Positions 1 through 6,216 of a DNA stretch of 15,920 bases are shown piece after piece. The DNA comes from Nitrososphaera sp. (lineage in GTDB: Archaea > Thermoproteota > Nitrososphaeria > Nitrososphaerales > Nitrososphaeraceae), in contig JAICPK010000003.1 in assembly GCA_025929855.1 (NCBI GenBank), positions 1 to 15,920 of the forward strand. The letters are read 5' to 3'. Numbering within the stretch: the first letter of the stretch is position 1; every line of letters starts with the position of its first letter. The notes under the pieces are model-generated. The model was not told the DNA's origin. It was given only the letters and a program-made list of their open reading frames with translations, and made no database searches. The translations under genes and the position numbers were made by a program.

Positions 1-138
1 TGCTTCATCTCACTTGGGTTTACATTAGCGTGTCAGCAGGAAGGTGCACCAAGACAATATCTGTCGCGCTGCATCAAGCAGTTCAAGGCAGACCCACAGC
101 GCATACGCATGATCACCCTTGATCTGCTCAAGCACTGA
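1..138 (+). CDS. 3' end of an unidentified protein (partial)
   Basis: An open frame enters from the left edge and ends at TGA 136-138, giving the last 45 residues of a protein whose start lies outside the window. The visible tail contains QYLSRCIKQFKADPQRIRM and ends in LLKH; it is basic and probably helical. I recognise no family. A second + frame (from base 3) is also open here, but its composition (many Thr, His and Pro) looks less like protein. All three minus frames carry stops within the first 35 bases. The TGA overlaps an ATG (TGATG at 136-140) that opens only a 19-codon peptide, probably meaningless. The call rests on openness and composition alone. Confidence 0.4.
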   Translation, partial: CFISLGFTLACQQEGAPRQYLSRCIKQFKADPQRIRMITLDLLKH

Positions 139-502
139 TGAAATTTCAATTACTGCCGCTTCTTAAGGAACTCGACATGCTGAAGGTGGCTTTATGATAG
201 AATATCATCATCATCAGTTGTGACGCAAATTTTTTTGCGATCATACTTGGGTCCTCTCTTGCTACTCATTGCTGCACCACTGAAAACATCATGTCGAGGC
301 TAGAAAGGCTCATCGTCAGATAACAAAACTCATCACTTAATGTTCTATTAGTAAACGCCATAACTTCAAGTCGCGGGGAGAAAGTTGACGGATCTTTGAT
401 TGATAATATGAATTACTTATGAGGAATGTTATAGTATTATTGATCGCTATTCATGCGACAGATAGTTCCATCATCTGAACAAAAGTTTGTGAGAACAACA
501 GG
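139..502. other. Intergenic region without a convincing gene
   Basis: All frames are broken by stops in this 364-base AT-rich stretch. It holds a short perfect hairpin (224-239), a CATCATCATCATC microsatellite-like run near 205-217, and nothing that folds as a tRNA. It may contain the downstream regions of the partial gene at the left edge and of the minus-strand gene ending at 503. Confidence 0.5.
224..239. terminator. Short perfect hairpin, possible terminator or processing signal
   Basis: CGCAAA (224-229) pairs with TTTGCG (234-239) across a four-T loop. It lies about 85 bases after the stop of the partial + gene. A run of seven T makes up the loop and the start of the 3' arm. Archaeal termination depends mainly on T-rich tracts, so a role in ending the upstream transcript is possible but only inferred. 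Confidence 0.25.
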
Positions 503-934
503 CTAGATGTGCGCTGACTTTCCCCTAACTTTATGCCGCAATGAAAGATGATTTTCCATACACTGCCTTGAGCAAAACTCGGCCATGCAGCCTTCATGAC
601 TGCAGGGCATTGGTTCGAGGTCATTGAACTTTTTGTTGCAATACGTACAAAGAGACTCAAGCTCGGGAATGTCGTAGTTAAGAAATGTCCCGCAGGAACG
701 CTTTTCGCGGAACCACATTACCTCCATGTTCATATTTTCAGCGTAGGTCAGAACAGTATCATAAGCTTCGTAAAAACCAGCCGCATAGAATTGACGAATA
801 AATACAGAGCCACCTGGATGCTTTTTTGATGCAGGATTCCGGTAGCAGACAAGCCACTTTTCTAAAGGGATGTCGTCATCAGATGCTATATTTTTTTTCC
901 TCCCGCTGCCCGTGACCTTTTCATGGTATTTCAT
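503..934 (-). CDS. Small protein with C-terminal Cys/His zinc module
   Basis: A 143-residue protein starting at ATG 934. Residues 1-20 are basic and Lys/Asp-rich. Residues 25-85 form a compact segment (FYEAYDTVLTYAENMNMEV, then WFREKRSCG). The C-terminus carries eight spaced ligands: C96, C99, C111, C116, C121, C125, H129 and H134. That is C-x2-C-x11-C-x4-C-x4-C-x3-C-x3-H-x4-H, the spacing expected of a two-zinc cross-brace such as a B-box, AN1 or MYND finger, although it fits none exactly. Such modules bind protein or nucleic acid; the partner is unknown. It stands alone, 161 bases from the GlyRS stop, with no Shine-Dalgarno. The complete ligand set argues for a real gene. Function unassigned. 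Confidence 0.75.
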   Translation of the reverse strand: MKYHEKVTGSGRKKNIASDDDIPLEKWLVCYRNPASKKHPGGSVFIRQFYAAGFYEAYDTVLTYAENMNMEVMWFREKRSCGTFLNYDIPELESLCTYCNKKFNDLEPMPCSHEGCMAEFCSRQCMENHLSLRHKVRGKSAHI

Positions 935-955
935 GTGTGTTACATTTTAATTTCT

Positions 956-974
956 TTCGATTCTATTCGATTTT
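956..974. repeat. Short direct repeat TTCGATT
   Basis: TTCGATT occurs twice with a three-base spacer (TTCGATTCTATTCGATT), just upstream of the minus-strand start at 934. It lies where a promoter-proximal regulator could bind, but a chance repeat in AT-rich DNA is equally possible. Confidence 0.25.
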
Positions 975-1062
975 CAATATTTGCATCACATAAGTATTAT
1001 AAAAAAGAACTTCAATTACTTTAGGTAAAATTAGAGGCCATATTAGAAAATTTTTTTCATCC

Positions 1063-1079
1063 TTACTAAATGATAGTAA
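1063..1079 (-). terminator. Hairpin downstream of GlyRS
   Basis: TTACTA (1063-1068) and TAGTAA (1074-1079) form a perfect six-base-pair inverted repeat with a five-base loop, 17 bases past the GlyRS stop. On the minus strand it is followed by GGATGAAAAAAATTTTC. A (TG)n run (1080-1092) lies between the stop and the hairpin. A terminator or 3'-end stabiliser is plausible; the T tract is weak. Confidence 0.3.
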
Positions 1080-1095
1080 ATGTGTGTGTGTGAAT

Positions 1096-2568
1096 CTAAC
1101 GCACTCCAAGTGCCCTATGCAGATATTGATGTAGATCAGATATATTGATTCTTTCCTGCTGCATTGTGTCCCTGTGTCTTATCGTTACAGTGTCATCCTG
1201 CATTGTAGCCTTGTCTATAGTTATAGCAAATGGTGTCCCTATCTCTTCGAGCCTGCGGTAGCGTCTGCCGATAGACCCTGATTCATCGTAAAAGATGTCA
1301 AAGTCATATTTTAACGCAGAATTGATCTGGTGCGCTTTTTGGTCAAGCCCGTCTTTGGTCATTAGTGGTAATATACCGACTAAAATTGGCGCAAGGTAAG
1401 GCTTTATGCGAAGTACTACTCTATCATCATGCTGCTTGTCTTCATAGTAACAGTGTTCTAAGATTGCATAGATGCTTCTGTCAATTCCCATCGAGAGCTC
1501 AAAGACATGCGGCAGCACCTTGCTTTGTGTTGCAGAGTCTAATACTTCGAGGTTCTGCTTGCTTGTGATCGCATGCCCCTTTAAGTCATAGTCAGATCGG
1601 TAGTTACAGGCCACAAGCTCAAGCCATCCAATGCTGGTCTCAACTTCAAAGTCAAATGCAACAGATGCATAGAAAGCCTTTTCGTCGACTGATAGATTTC
1701 TGAATCGACTACGTTTTACATCTATGCCCGTCTTGTCATAAAATTCCACAAGAAGCGCCAGGTAATATGTGATAAGCTTATTCGGTGTCAATCCTTTACT
1801 GATTGCTTCCTCTGCAGTTACTTCAATTATCGACGATCCATCCGATAGTCGAAGTACAGTATTCTTAACCTCTTCGAACTTTGGCATCTCATTTAGTCTG
1901 TCTGGGTTGCAAAAGACCTCTATCTCTGCTTGGTAAAACTCCCTTAATCGAAGAAGGCTCTGTCTTGGTGCAATTTCGTTTCTGAAACTCTTGCCTACCT
2001 GTGCAATGCCGAGTGGGAGGCGACCTCTCATTGTCTTAAAGAGCCGTGCAAAGTCGACAAATATCGTCTGGCAGGTTTCCGGACGGAGGTATGCTTCCTC
2101 TGCTGCCGGGCCGATGCCAATACGGAACATCATGTTGAATTTGCTTACCTCGCCAAACTCGCCATTGCAATTTGGGCATCGCAAGTCGTGCTTTTTTATG
2201 AGCGCTTTGATTTCTTGTTCTGCCGCTCTCTCCAGTACACTCTCACCTGTTTTCTCTGTGATGAAGCGGTCTGCCCGGAAGGAAGATCCACACTTTGTGC
2301 ATTTCACTACAGGGTCAGTAAAGTTTCCGATATGACCTGATGCAACAAAGACGCTTTTGCTCATTATTTGGCACCCATCAATCTCTAGCATCCCATCACG
2401 CCGTACAAGCTCACGTCGCCATAGCTCGATAAACTTGTTTTTCATGTTGACGCCTGTAGGCCCGTATTCCCAAAAGCCAGCAGGCGCATCTGAGTAAATC
2501 TCACAACTTGGAAAATAGAATCCTCGCTCCAGTGCCAATTTCATTACTTCATCATAACTAGCCGCCAT
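1096..2568 (-). CDS. glyS: Glycyl-tRNA synthetase (alpha2, class II)
   Basis: Charges tRNA-Gly with glycine in the cytoplasm, using ATP. The 490-residue protein is the alpha2 type of archaea, eukaryotes and many bacteria. The N-terminal half has the class II opening (FWEYGPTGVNMKNKFIELWR) and two CxxC pairs (CTKCG near residue 90, CPNCN near 131) that probably hold zinc. RPETCQTIFVDF and FRNEIAPRQ (motif 2) follow, then SMGIDRSIYAILEH (motif 3). The C-terminal anticodon-binding domain begins around LAPILVGILP. The frame extends to a TTG at 2574, but ATG 2568 is preferred: a TATA-like box at 2597-2607 predicts transcription starting about 8 bases before it. It is divergent from the aminotransferase at 2685, with 116 bases between. 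Identification is certain; only the start is open. Confidence 0.97.
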   Translation of the reverse strand: MAASYDEVMKLALERGFYFPSCEIYSDAPAGFWEYGPTGVNMKNKFIELWRRELVRRDGMLEIDGCQIMSKSVFVASGHIGNFTDPVVKCTKCGSSFRADRFITEKTGESVLERAAEQEIKALIKKHDLRCPNCNGEFGEVSKFNMMFRIGIGPAAEEAYLRPETCQTIFVDFARLFKTMRGRLPLGIAQVGKSFRNEIAPRQSLLRLREFYQAEIEVFCNPDRLNEMPKFEEVKNTVLRLSDGSSIIEVTAEEAISKGLTPNKLITYYLALLVEFYDKTGIDVKRSRFRNLSVDEKAFYASVAFDFEVETSIGWLELVACNYRSDYDLKGHAITSKQNLEVLDSATQSKVLPHVFELSMGIDRSIYAILEHCYYEDKQHDDRVVLRIKPYLAPILVGILPLMTKDGLDQKAHQINSALKYDFDIFYDESGSIGRRYRRLEEIGTPFAITIDKATMQDDTVTIRHRDTMQQERINISDLHQYLHRALGVR

Positions 2569-2596
2569 CTGCAAGGAGCAGACAGGTATGAGAGGC

Positions 2597-2607
2597 TTTA
2601 AATTTAT
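2597..2607 (-). promoter_or_regulatory. TATA box of the GlyRS gene
   Basis: On the minus strand the sequence reads ATAAATTTAAA, centred about 34 bases before ATG 2568. Archaeal transcription normally starts about 25 bases downstream of the box, giving a leader under 10 bases and no room for a Shine-Dalgarno. Confidence 0.55.
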
Positions 2608-2650
2608 GCCTAGATTTCATGCAAAGAGTATATCATTTATGAAGAATAAC

Positions 2651-2658
2651 ATTTTATC
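2651..2658 (+). promoter_or_regulatory. TATA-like box of the aminotransferase gene
   Basis: ATTTTATC lies about 30 bases before TTG 2685, the spacing expected for a leaderless archaeal transcript. No Shine-Dalgarno is visible between them. Confidence 0.4.
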
Positions 2659-2684
2659 TCGGTTACATTCCCCTTGGTTTCAAG

Positions 2685-3866
2685 TTGAAGGTATCAGATA
2701 GGACACACGGTGTAGAGTATGCTATCCGTGACATTATCGCTTATGCGCGCAAATACCAAGCCTCTGGCAAGGAGATAATCTACCTTAACATAGGTGATCC
2801 TGTCAGGTTCGACTTTAAGACACCAGACCACATCAAGAGAGCACTTGTAGATGCCGTCATGCATGAGGAAAATTATTATACTGATTCTGAAGGACTACCC
2901 GAGCTCCGACAAGCAATCATGGAAAAAGAGTCTGAAAAAGGGTTCAATGTTAGAGTAGAAGACATAATTGTCACCAACGGAGTATCAGAAGGACTTGACA
3001 TGACAATGGCTTCTATCGTCGACCCGGGCGCTGAAATATTGATGCCTGGTCCCTATTATCCCCCATATGCGTCATATGCAAAATTTTATGGCGGTAAGCC
3101 TGTTGAATTCAAGCTTCATGAAGACGGAAGGCCAAATATTGAAGATCTACAGAGCAAGATAACCCCGCGCTCGCGAGCATTGTGTATCATTAGTCCAAAC
3201 AATCCCACAGGTGAAGTCTTTGATCAAAAGAGCCTTCAACAGTTGATAGATATTGCCACCGAGCATGATCTTTATGTCATTTGCGATGAAATATACGACA
3301 AAATAGTTTTTGACTCCCATTTCACTGGAATAGGCAAGGTGGCCAAAGATGCACCTGTTATCTTGCTCAACGGCTTTTCAAAGTCCTATCTGATGACTGG
3401 CTGGCGCTGCGGCTATATCTGTCTGAACAGTAGCTCTACGAAGCTTGAAGGATTGCGTGAGGATATACCCAAGCTTGCAAGAGTGCGGATAGCAGCTAAC
3501 CTGCCTGTTCAGATAGCAGCAGTACAAGCGCTTCGGGGATCTCAGGCACATATATCCACAATGGTTGAGAAGCTGATAAGAAGGCGCGATTATGTGGTCA
3601 AGCGGCTCAACGCAATGGGCATCCAATGCAAAGTTCCACGTGGGGCGTTTTATATTTTCCCACAGATCAACACTAAAGGTCGCTGGAAGGATGATCAGCA
3701 TTTTGTAATCGACCTACTCAATAACACCGGCGTGCTTACTGTGCACGGTTCCGGCTTTGGCTCTACCTATGGATCAGGTCACTTCAGGATCGTCTATCTG
3801 CCGCCAGAAGAAATGCTTGAAAAAGCAATGGACAAACTTGAACGTTTCGTAAATACCAAGTTATGA
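2685..3866 (+). CDS. Alanine aminotransferase-like PLP aminotransferase
   Basis: A 393-residue class I aminotransferase that moves an amino group between an amino acid and a 2-oxo acid, probably alanine/pyruvate with glutamate/2-oxoglutarate. The fold-type I landmarks are complete: NIGDP near 36, NNPTG (N173), CDEIYD (D201, Y204), FSKSYLMTGWRCGY with PLP lysine K233 and R241, and GHFRIVYLPP near the C-terminus. Segments such as NYYTDSEGLPELRQAI and VHGSGFGSTYGSGHFR closely resemble Pyrococcus alanine aminotransferase as I remember it, hence this call over aspartate aminotransferase; a tyrosine/aspartate role is not excluded. The start is TTG: an in-frame TGA at 2640-2642 leaves no upstream ATG, and the first internal Met would remove conserved sequence. 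It is convergent with L15e. Confidence 0.93.
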   Translation: MKVSDRTHGVEYAIRDIIAYARKYQASGKEIIYLNIGDPVRFDFKTPDHIKRALVDAVMHEENYYTDSEGLPELRQAIMEKESEKGFNVRVEDIIVTNGVSEGLDMTMASIVDPGAEILMPGPYYPPYASYAKFYGGKPVEFKLHEDGRPNIEDLQSKITPRSRALCIISPNNPTGEVFDQKSLQQLIDIATEHDLYVICDEIYDKIVFDSHFTGIGKVAKDAPVILLNGFSKSYLMTGWRCGYICLNSSSTKLEGLREDIPKLARVRIAANLPVQIAAVQALRGSQAHISTMVEKLIRRRDYVVKRLNAMGIQCKVPRGAFYIFPQINTKGRWKDDQHFVIDLLNNTGVLTVHGSGFGSTYGSGHFRIVYLPPEEMLEKAMDKLERFVNTKL

Positions 3867-3942
3867 TGAGTATACAAATAGCTATAGTAACAAAAAGAGT
3901 TAATTCTAATGGGATACGTTAACCTTCACCGTTGTCATCTTT

Positions 3943-4401
3943 TCACTTTGCAAATGCTTTAAGCTTGCCTCTCATCTCCCTGTCTTTAGAAATGGCTGGA
4001 TGAGATGGATCTGCTAGGATGATTTCGTACCAGATGTTCATACCGTCCTTGTGGAGAAAGTATGAGCCAAGCACTTCAAGATTTGGGAACTTTTCGCCTA
4101 CTCTTCGCTCAGCAACCTTGCGCATGCTTTCGCTATGCTTGATGCGAACCACACCTAGGTGTTTAGGCCTTCTACCTGCAACTGGGCGCTGCTTCCTCAT
4201 GCCACCTCTACCCACACGAGCTCGGACGATAATGATGCCCTGTTTGGCCTTGTAGCCTAGCCTCCTAGCACGATCGAGCCTGCTTGGTCTCTCAATTCTG
4301 TGTATGGTTGGCTCTGCTCTCCAAGCAACCGCCTTAAATTTGAGCTCGTCGGAATTCTCCTTCCACATACGATGCCATGTTTGGGCCATATAGCTGCGCA
4401 T
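3943..4401 (-). CDS. rpl15e: Large-subunit ribosomal protein L15e
   Basis: A 152-residue basic protein of the archaeal/eukaryotic L15e family, absent from bacteria, which binds 23S rRNA. RSYMAQTWHRMWKEN opens it; PSRLDRARRLGYKAKQGI and RVGRGGMRKQRP are the conserved RNA-binding core; EVLGSYFLHKDG and the C-terminal GKLKAFAK complete it. The frame could begin at ATG 4440, overlapping the serA stop as ATGA and adding 13 residues. I prefer ATG 4401 because AGGAGA (4416-4411) sits nine bases before it, an unusually good Shine-Dalgarno for this window, and because the family normally starts with the (M)xxYMAxxW segment. It is probably cotranscribed with serA, with no promoter of its own. Confidence 0.93.
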   Translation of the reverse strand: MRSYMAQTWHRMWKENSDELKFKAVAWRAEPTIHRIERPSRLDRARRLGYKAKQGIIIVRARVGRGGMRKQRPVAGRRPKHLGVVRIKHSESMRKVAERRVGEKFPNLEVLGSYFLHKDGMNIWYEIILADPSHPAISKDREMRGKLKAFAK

Positions 4402-4410
4402 TTTATCACT

Positions 4411-4416
4411 TCTCCT
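4411..4416 (-). promoter_or_regulatory. Shine-Dalgarno that decides the L15e start
   Basis: AGGAGA on the minus strand, nine bases before ATG 4401, inside the 3'-proximal extension of the longer frame. Most genes here rely on leaderless starts, so a strong internal site fits the second gene of an operon. Confidence 0.6.
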
Positions 4417-4436
4417 AATTTCGGCCCCTTTATATG

Positions 4437-5369
4437 TCATATTACGCCACGCAAAATTTGAATTACCTTTTCTGCAATAACCCTAGAGGCAAGCTCTTGT
4501 GCTTCTTTTGTCTGCGCGCCAATGTGCGGTGTGCATACGACATTTGTCAGGTTCATTAGCTCCTTGTTGGTAGGCGGTTCCACCTCGAATACATCAAGTG
4601 CTGCTCCTGCCAGCTTGCCGCTCTTTAGCACTTCATAAAGTGCATTTTCATCGATTATATCGCCTCTTGAAGTGTTAATCAGGTACGCTGTTGGTTTCAT
4701 CTTGGCTAGCCTCTCTGAATTAAACATATGCTTTGTTTCCGGAGTTGCTGGTACGTGGCATGTTACAAAGTCTGCGCTTTCCAAAAGTGTATTTAAATCA
4801 GTGACTATCATCGCAGTTTCGCTGATGAATTCCCGATTAATTGGGTATGGGTCGTAGCCTATTAGGTTCATCCGCAGCGCTTTTGCCATCCTACCGATGT
4901 TGCGCCCGATGTTTCCAACACCCACAATGCCGAGGTACTTGCCGGACAATTGTGTGCCCATTAGGCCTTTTTTGATCCAGTTGCCGCGTTTAGTCTCTGC
5001 ATCTGCCTTTGGTATGCTCCTTGCAAGAGATAACATGAGTCCGATAACAAGCTCGGCCACTGCTATAGAAGCGGCTTCAGGTGCATTAATTACTCTAATA
5101 TTTTTCGTTTCAGCGGCCTTGACATCAACATTGTCAAGTCCGACGCCTACTCGCGCAATTATCTTGGCTTGGACAGCGGCATCGACGACCTCCCTTGTGA
5201 TCTTCGTTCTGCTTCTTACAACTAGGACATCGTAATCTTTAACTGATGACACCAGCTCGGCTGGCCTAATGTCGGGTTTATAGTGGACTGTAAGCCCTGC
5301 GTGCTTCATGCTGTCGATCCCCACCTGATCAATAGAGTCACAAACTAGCACATTGCCGCTGACTTGCAC
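4437..5369 (-). CDS. serA: D-3-phosphoglycerate dehydrogenase (short form)
   Basis: NAD-dependent oxidation of 3-phosphoglycerate to 3-phosphohydroxypyruvate, the first step of phosphorylated serine synthesis. In this 310-residue D-2-hydroxyacid dehydrogenase, the Rossmann motif GVGNIG starts at G150, an acidic residue follows beta-2 (D173 in GYDPYP), and the catalytic residues are R235 (INTSRG), E264 (FEVEPP) and H282 (CTPHIGA). The protein ends just after the substrate domain, so the C-terminal ACT/regulatory domain of long SerA enzymes is missing and serine feedback by that route is not expected. Related hydroxypyruvate or glyoxylate reductases share the layout, so the substrate is inferred. 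It starts at GTG 5369, 26 bases from a TATA box, with a second GTG six codons later. Its TGA overlaps the longer L15e frame. Confidence 0.88.
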   Translation of the reverse strand: MQVSGNVLVCDSIDQVGIDSMKHAGLTVHYKPDIRPAELVSSVKDYDVLVVRSRTKITREVVDAAVQAKIIARVGVGLDNVDVKAAETKNIRVINAPEAASIAVAELVIGLMLSLARSIPKADAETKRGNWIKKGLMGTQLSGKYLGIVGVGNIGRNIGRMAKALRMNLIGYDPYPINREFISETAMIVTDLNTLLESADFVTCHVPATPETKHMFNSERLAKMKPTAYLINTSRGDIIDENALYEVLKSGKLAGAALDVFEVEPPTNKELMNLTNVVCTPHIGAQTKEAQELASRVIAEKVIQILRGVI

Positions 5370-5390
5370 GGAACTTGAGAATTTTGGTGC

Positions 5391-5400
5391 TAATATATTG
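5391..5400 (-). promoter_or_regulatory. TATA box of the serA-L15e unit
   Basis: CAATATATTA on the minus strand, centred 26 bases before GTG 5369. This places transcription start at the start codon itself, so the mRNA is probably leaderless. Confidence 0.6.
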
Positions 5401-5451
5401 TTTGTTACCTGCGAATTATATTAATCGTTTCAAATCAAAGATTTGTTATTT

Positions 5452-5475
5452 TTCAAATATATCTTCAAATATATC
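5452..5475. repeat. Exact tandem 12-bp repeat
   Basis: TTCAAATATATC occurs twice head to tail (5452-5463 and 5464-5475), about 85-105 bases upstream of the serA start. Two regulator half-sites or a recent small duplication are both possible; nothing else identifies a function. Confidence 0.6.
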
Positions 5476-5751
5476 TGTGATAATTATTAGTGTTTAGGAT
5501 AGCGAGTCTTTTTTTTCTGTTGGTTAGACTATATGTAATTTTTTAAATCTTAAAAAGAGAGACACATCTCAACTAAGCAATATTTTCTGCCGCCATCAAA
5601 TAATGGTTATATTCAACGTCAAGTTATTTTTTTCACTTTCGAATGCCGATCATCAATCATAAATTCTATCTGTTAATTGTACTCTTGGTCTGATGTTTGG
5701 CGAACTCTTAAAACTAGAACTAGGAAGTACTGCTCAAAGAGTGTGAGCCTG

Positions 5752-6156
5752 ATGACAGCCGACAACGAACCTGCCAACTACATCTTACGAATACAAACAG
5801 AGGATCTTGAAAGACAGCTCTATAGCCAACGCATACTCTATGTCAGCATAAAACGCAAGTGGCTGCGCAATACAAATTTGCTGTTTATTAGAAAGACCGC
5901 ATTTATTGGGTCAGGCATAATTGATAGGTTCATTTCCATGAGTGGACTAACAGAAGCCGAGAAAATGATATGTCTTGAAAACAACTATTATGGCAAGATT
6001 GAGCTTGCCAAACTGATGCGTTTTTATCCTACACTACCAATAGAACATACACCTATCAGAAGGCAGAACCTCTTAACACTACACGGAACCAGCATGGCTC
6101 GCTCCGATGTCTTGCATATTGAGCGGCTCGTACGGTCGAGGTTAATAATACTATGA
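5752..6156 (+). CDS. Hypothetical protein, probable PUA-like (EVE/ASCH-type) fold
   Basis: A 134-residue protein from ATG 5752. ANYILRIQTEDLERQL and RILYVSIKRKWLRNTNLLFI, then TAFIGSGIIDRF and YYGKIELAKLMRFYPTLPI, follow the strand order of small PUA-like domains (a channel-lining beta sheet with a YGKI...LMRF...P segment), which read modified bases or RNA. I infer the fold from pattern; no catalytic motif is visible. The C-terminal 35 residues are basic and may form a separate helix. The frame runs up to TTG 5677, but the TATA-like box at 5707-5716 predicts transcription from about 5737, favouring GTG 5743 or ATG 5752. It lies 60 bases before the lyase gene, which has its own possible promoter. 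Confidence 0.72.
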   Translation: MTADNEPANYILRIQTEDLERQLYSQRILYVSIKRKWLRNTNLLFIRKTAFIGSGIIDRFISMSGLTEAEKMICLENNYYGKIELAKLMRFYPTLPIEHTPIRRQNLLTLHGTSMARSDVLHIERLVRSRLIIL

Positions 6157-6216
6157 AAGGTCTTTTTGTCGATTAATTTATTACAGCCGCTACTTTAGTA
6201 TTCTGCACATTCGGCA

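Larger units (their letters stand above)
5370..5751. other. AT-rich spacer between serA and the PUA-like gene
   Basis: About 380 bases with no supported gene. It contains the serA promoter, the tandem 12-bp repeat at 5452-5475, T-rich tracts near 5511-5518 and 5626-5635, and a TATA-like CTTAAAACTA (5707-5716) placed to serve the gene starting at 5743 or 5752. A TTG at 5677 could extend that gene upstream, but the box would then lie inside it. Confidence 0.5.

Noticed and set aside
136..183. TGATGA and CTGA resembling box C and box D of a small guide RNA
   Set aside because: The base before TGATGA is C rather than a purine, no C'/D' boxes are present, and the box C overlaps the stop codon of the partial gene.
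138..197. 19-codon peptide starting in TGATG overlap with the partial gene's stop
   Set aside because: Too short, without a ribosome site or conserved pattern; the overlap can arise by chance.
205..217. CATCATCATCATC run as a possible repeat array
   Set aside because: Only four trinucleotide copies, with no spacers or larger unit, so it is neither a CRISPR nor a meaningful satellite.
596..829. Open frame on the + strand opposite the zinc-module gene
   Set aside because: It is a shadow of the minus-strand gene; the minus frame carries the spaced Cys/His ligands, and the + translation has no recognisable pattern.
5677..5751. 25-residue N-terminal extension of the PUA-like protein from TTG 5677
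   Set aside because: The segment is basic and Ser-rich without fold continuity, and it contains the likely TATA box of the gene.
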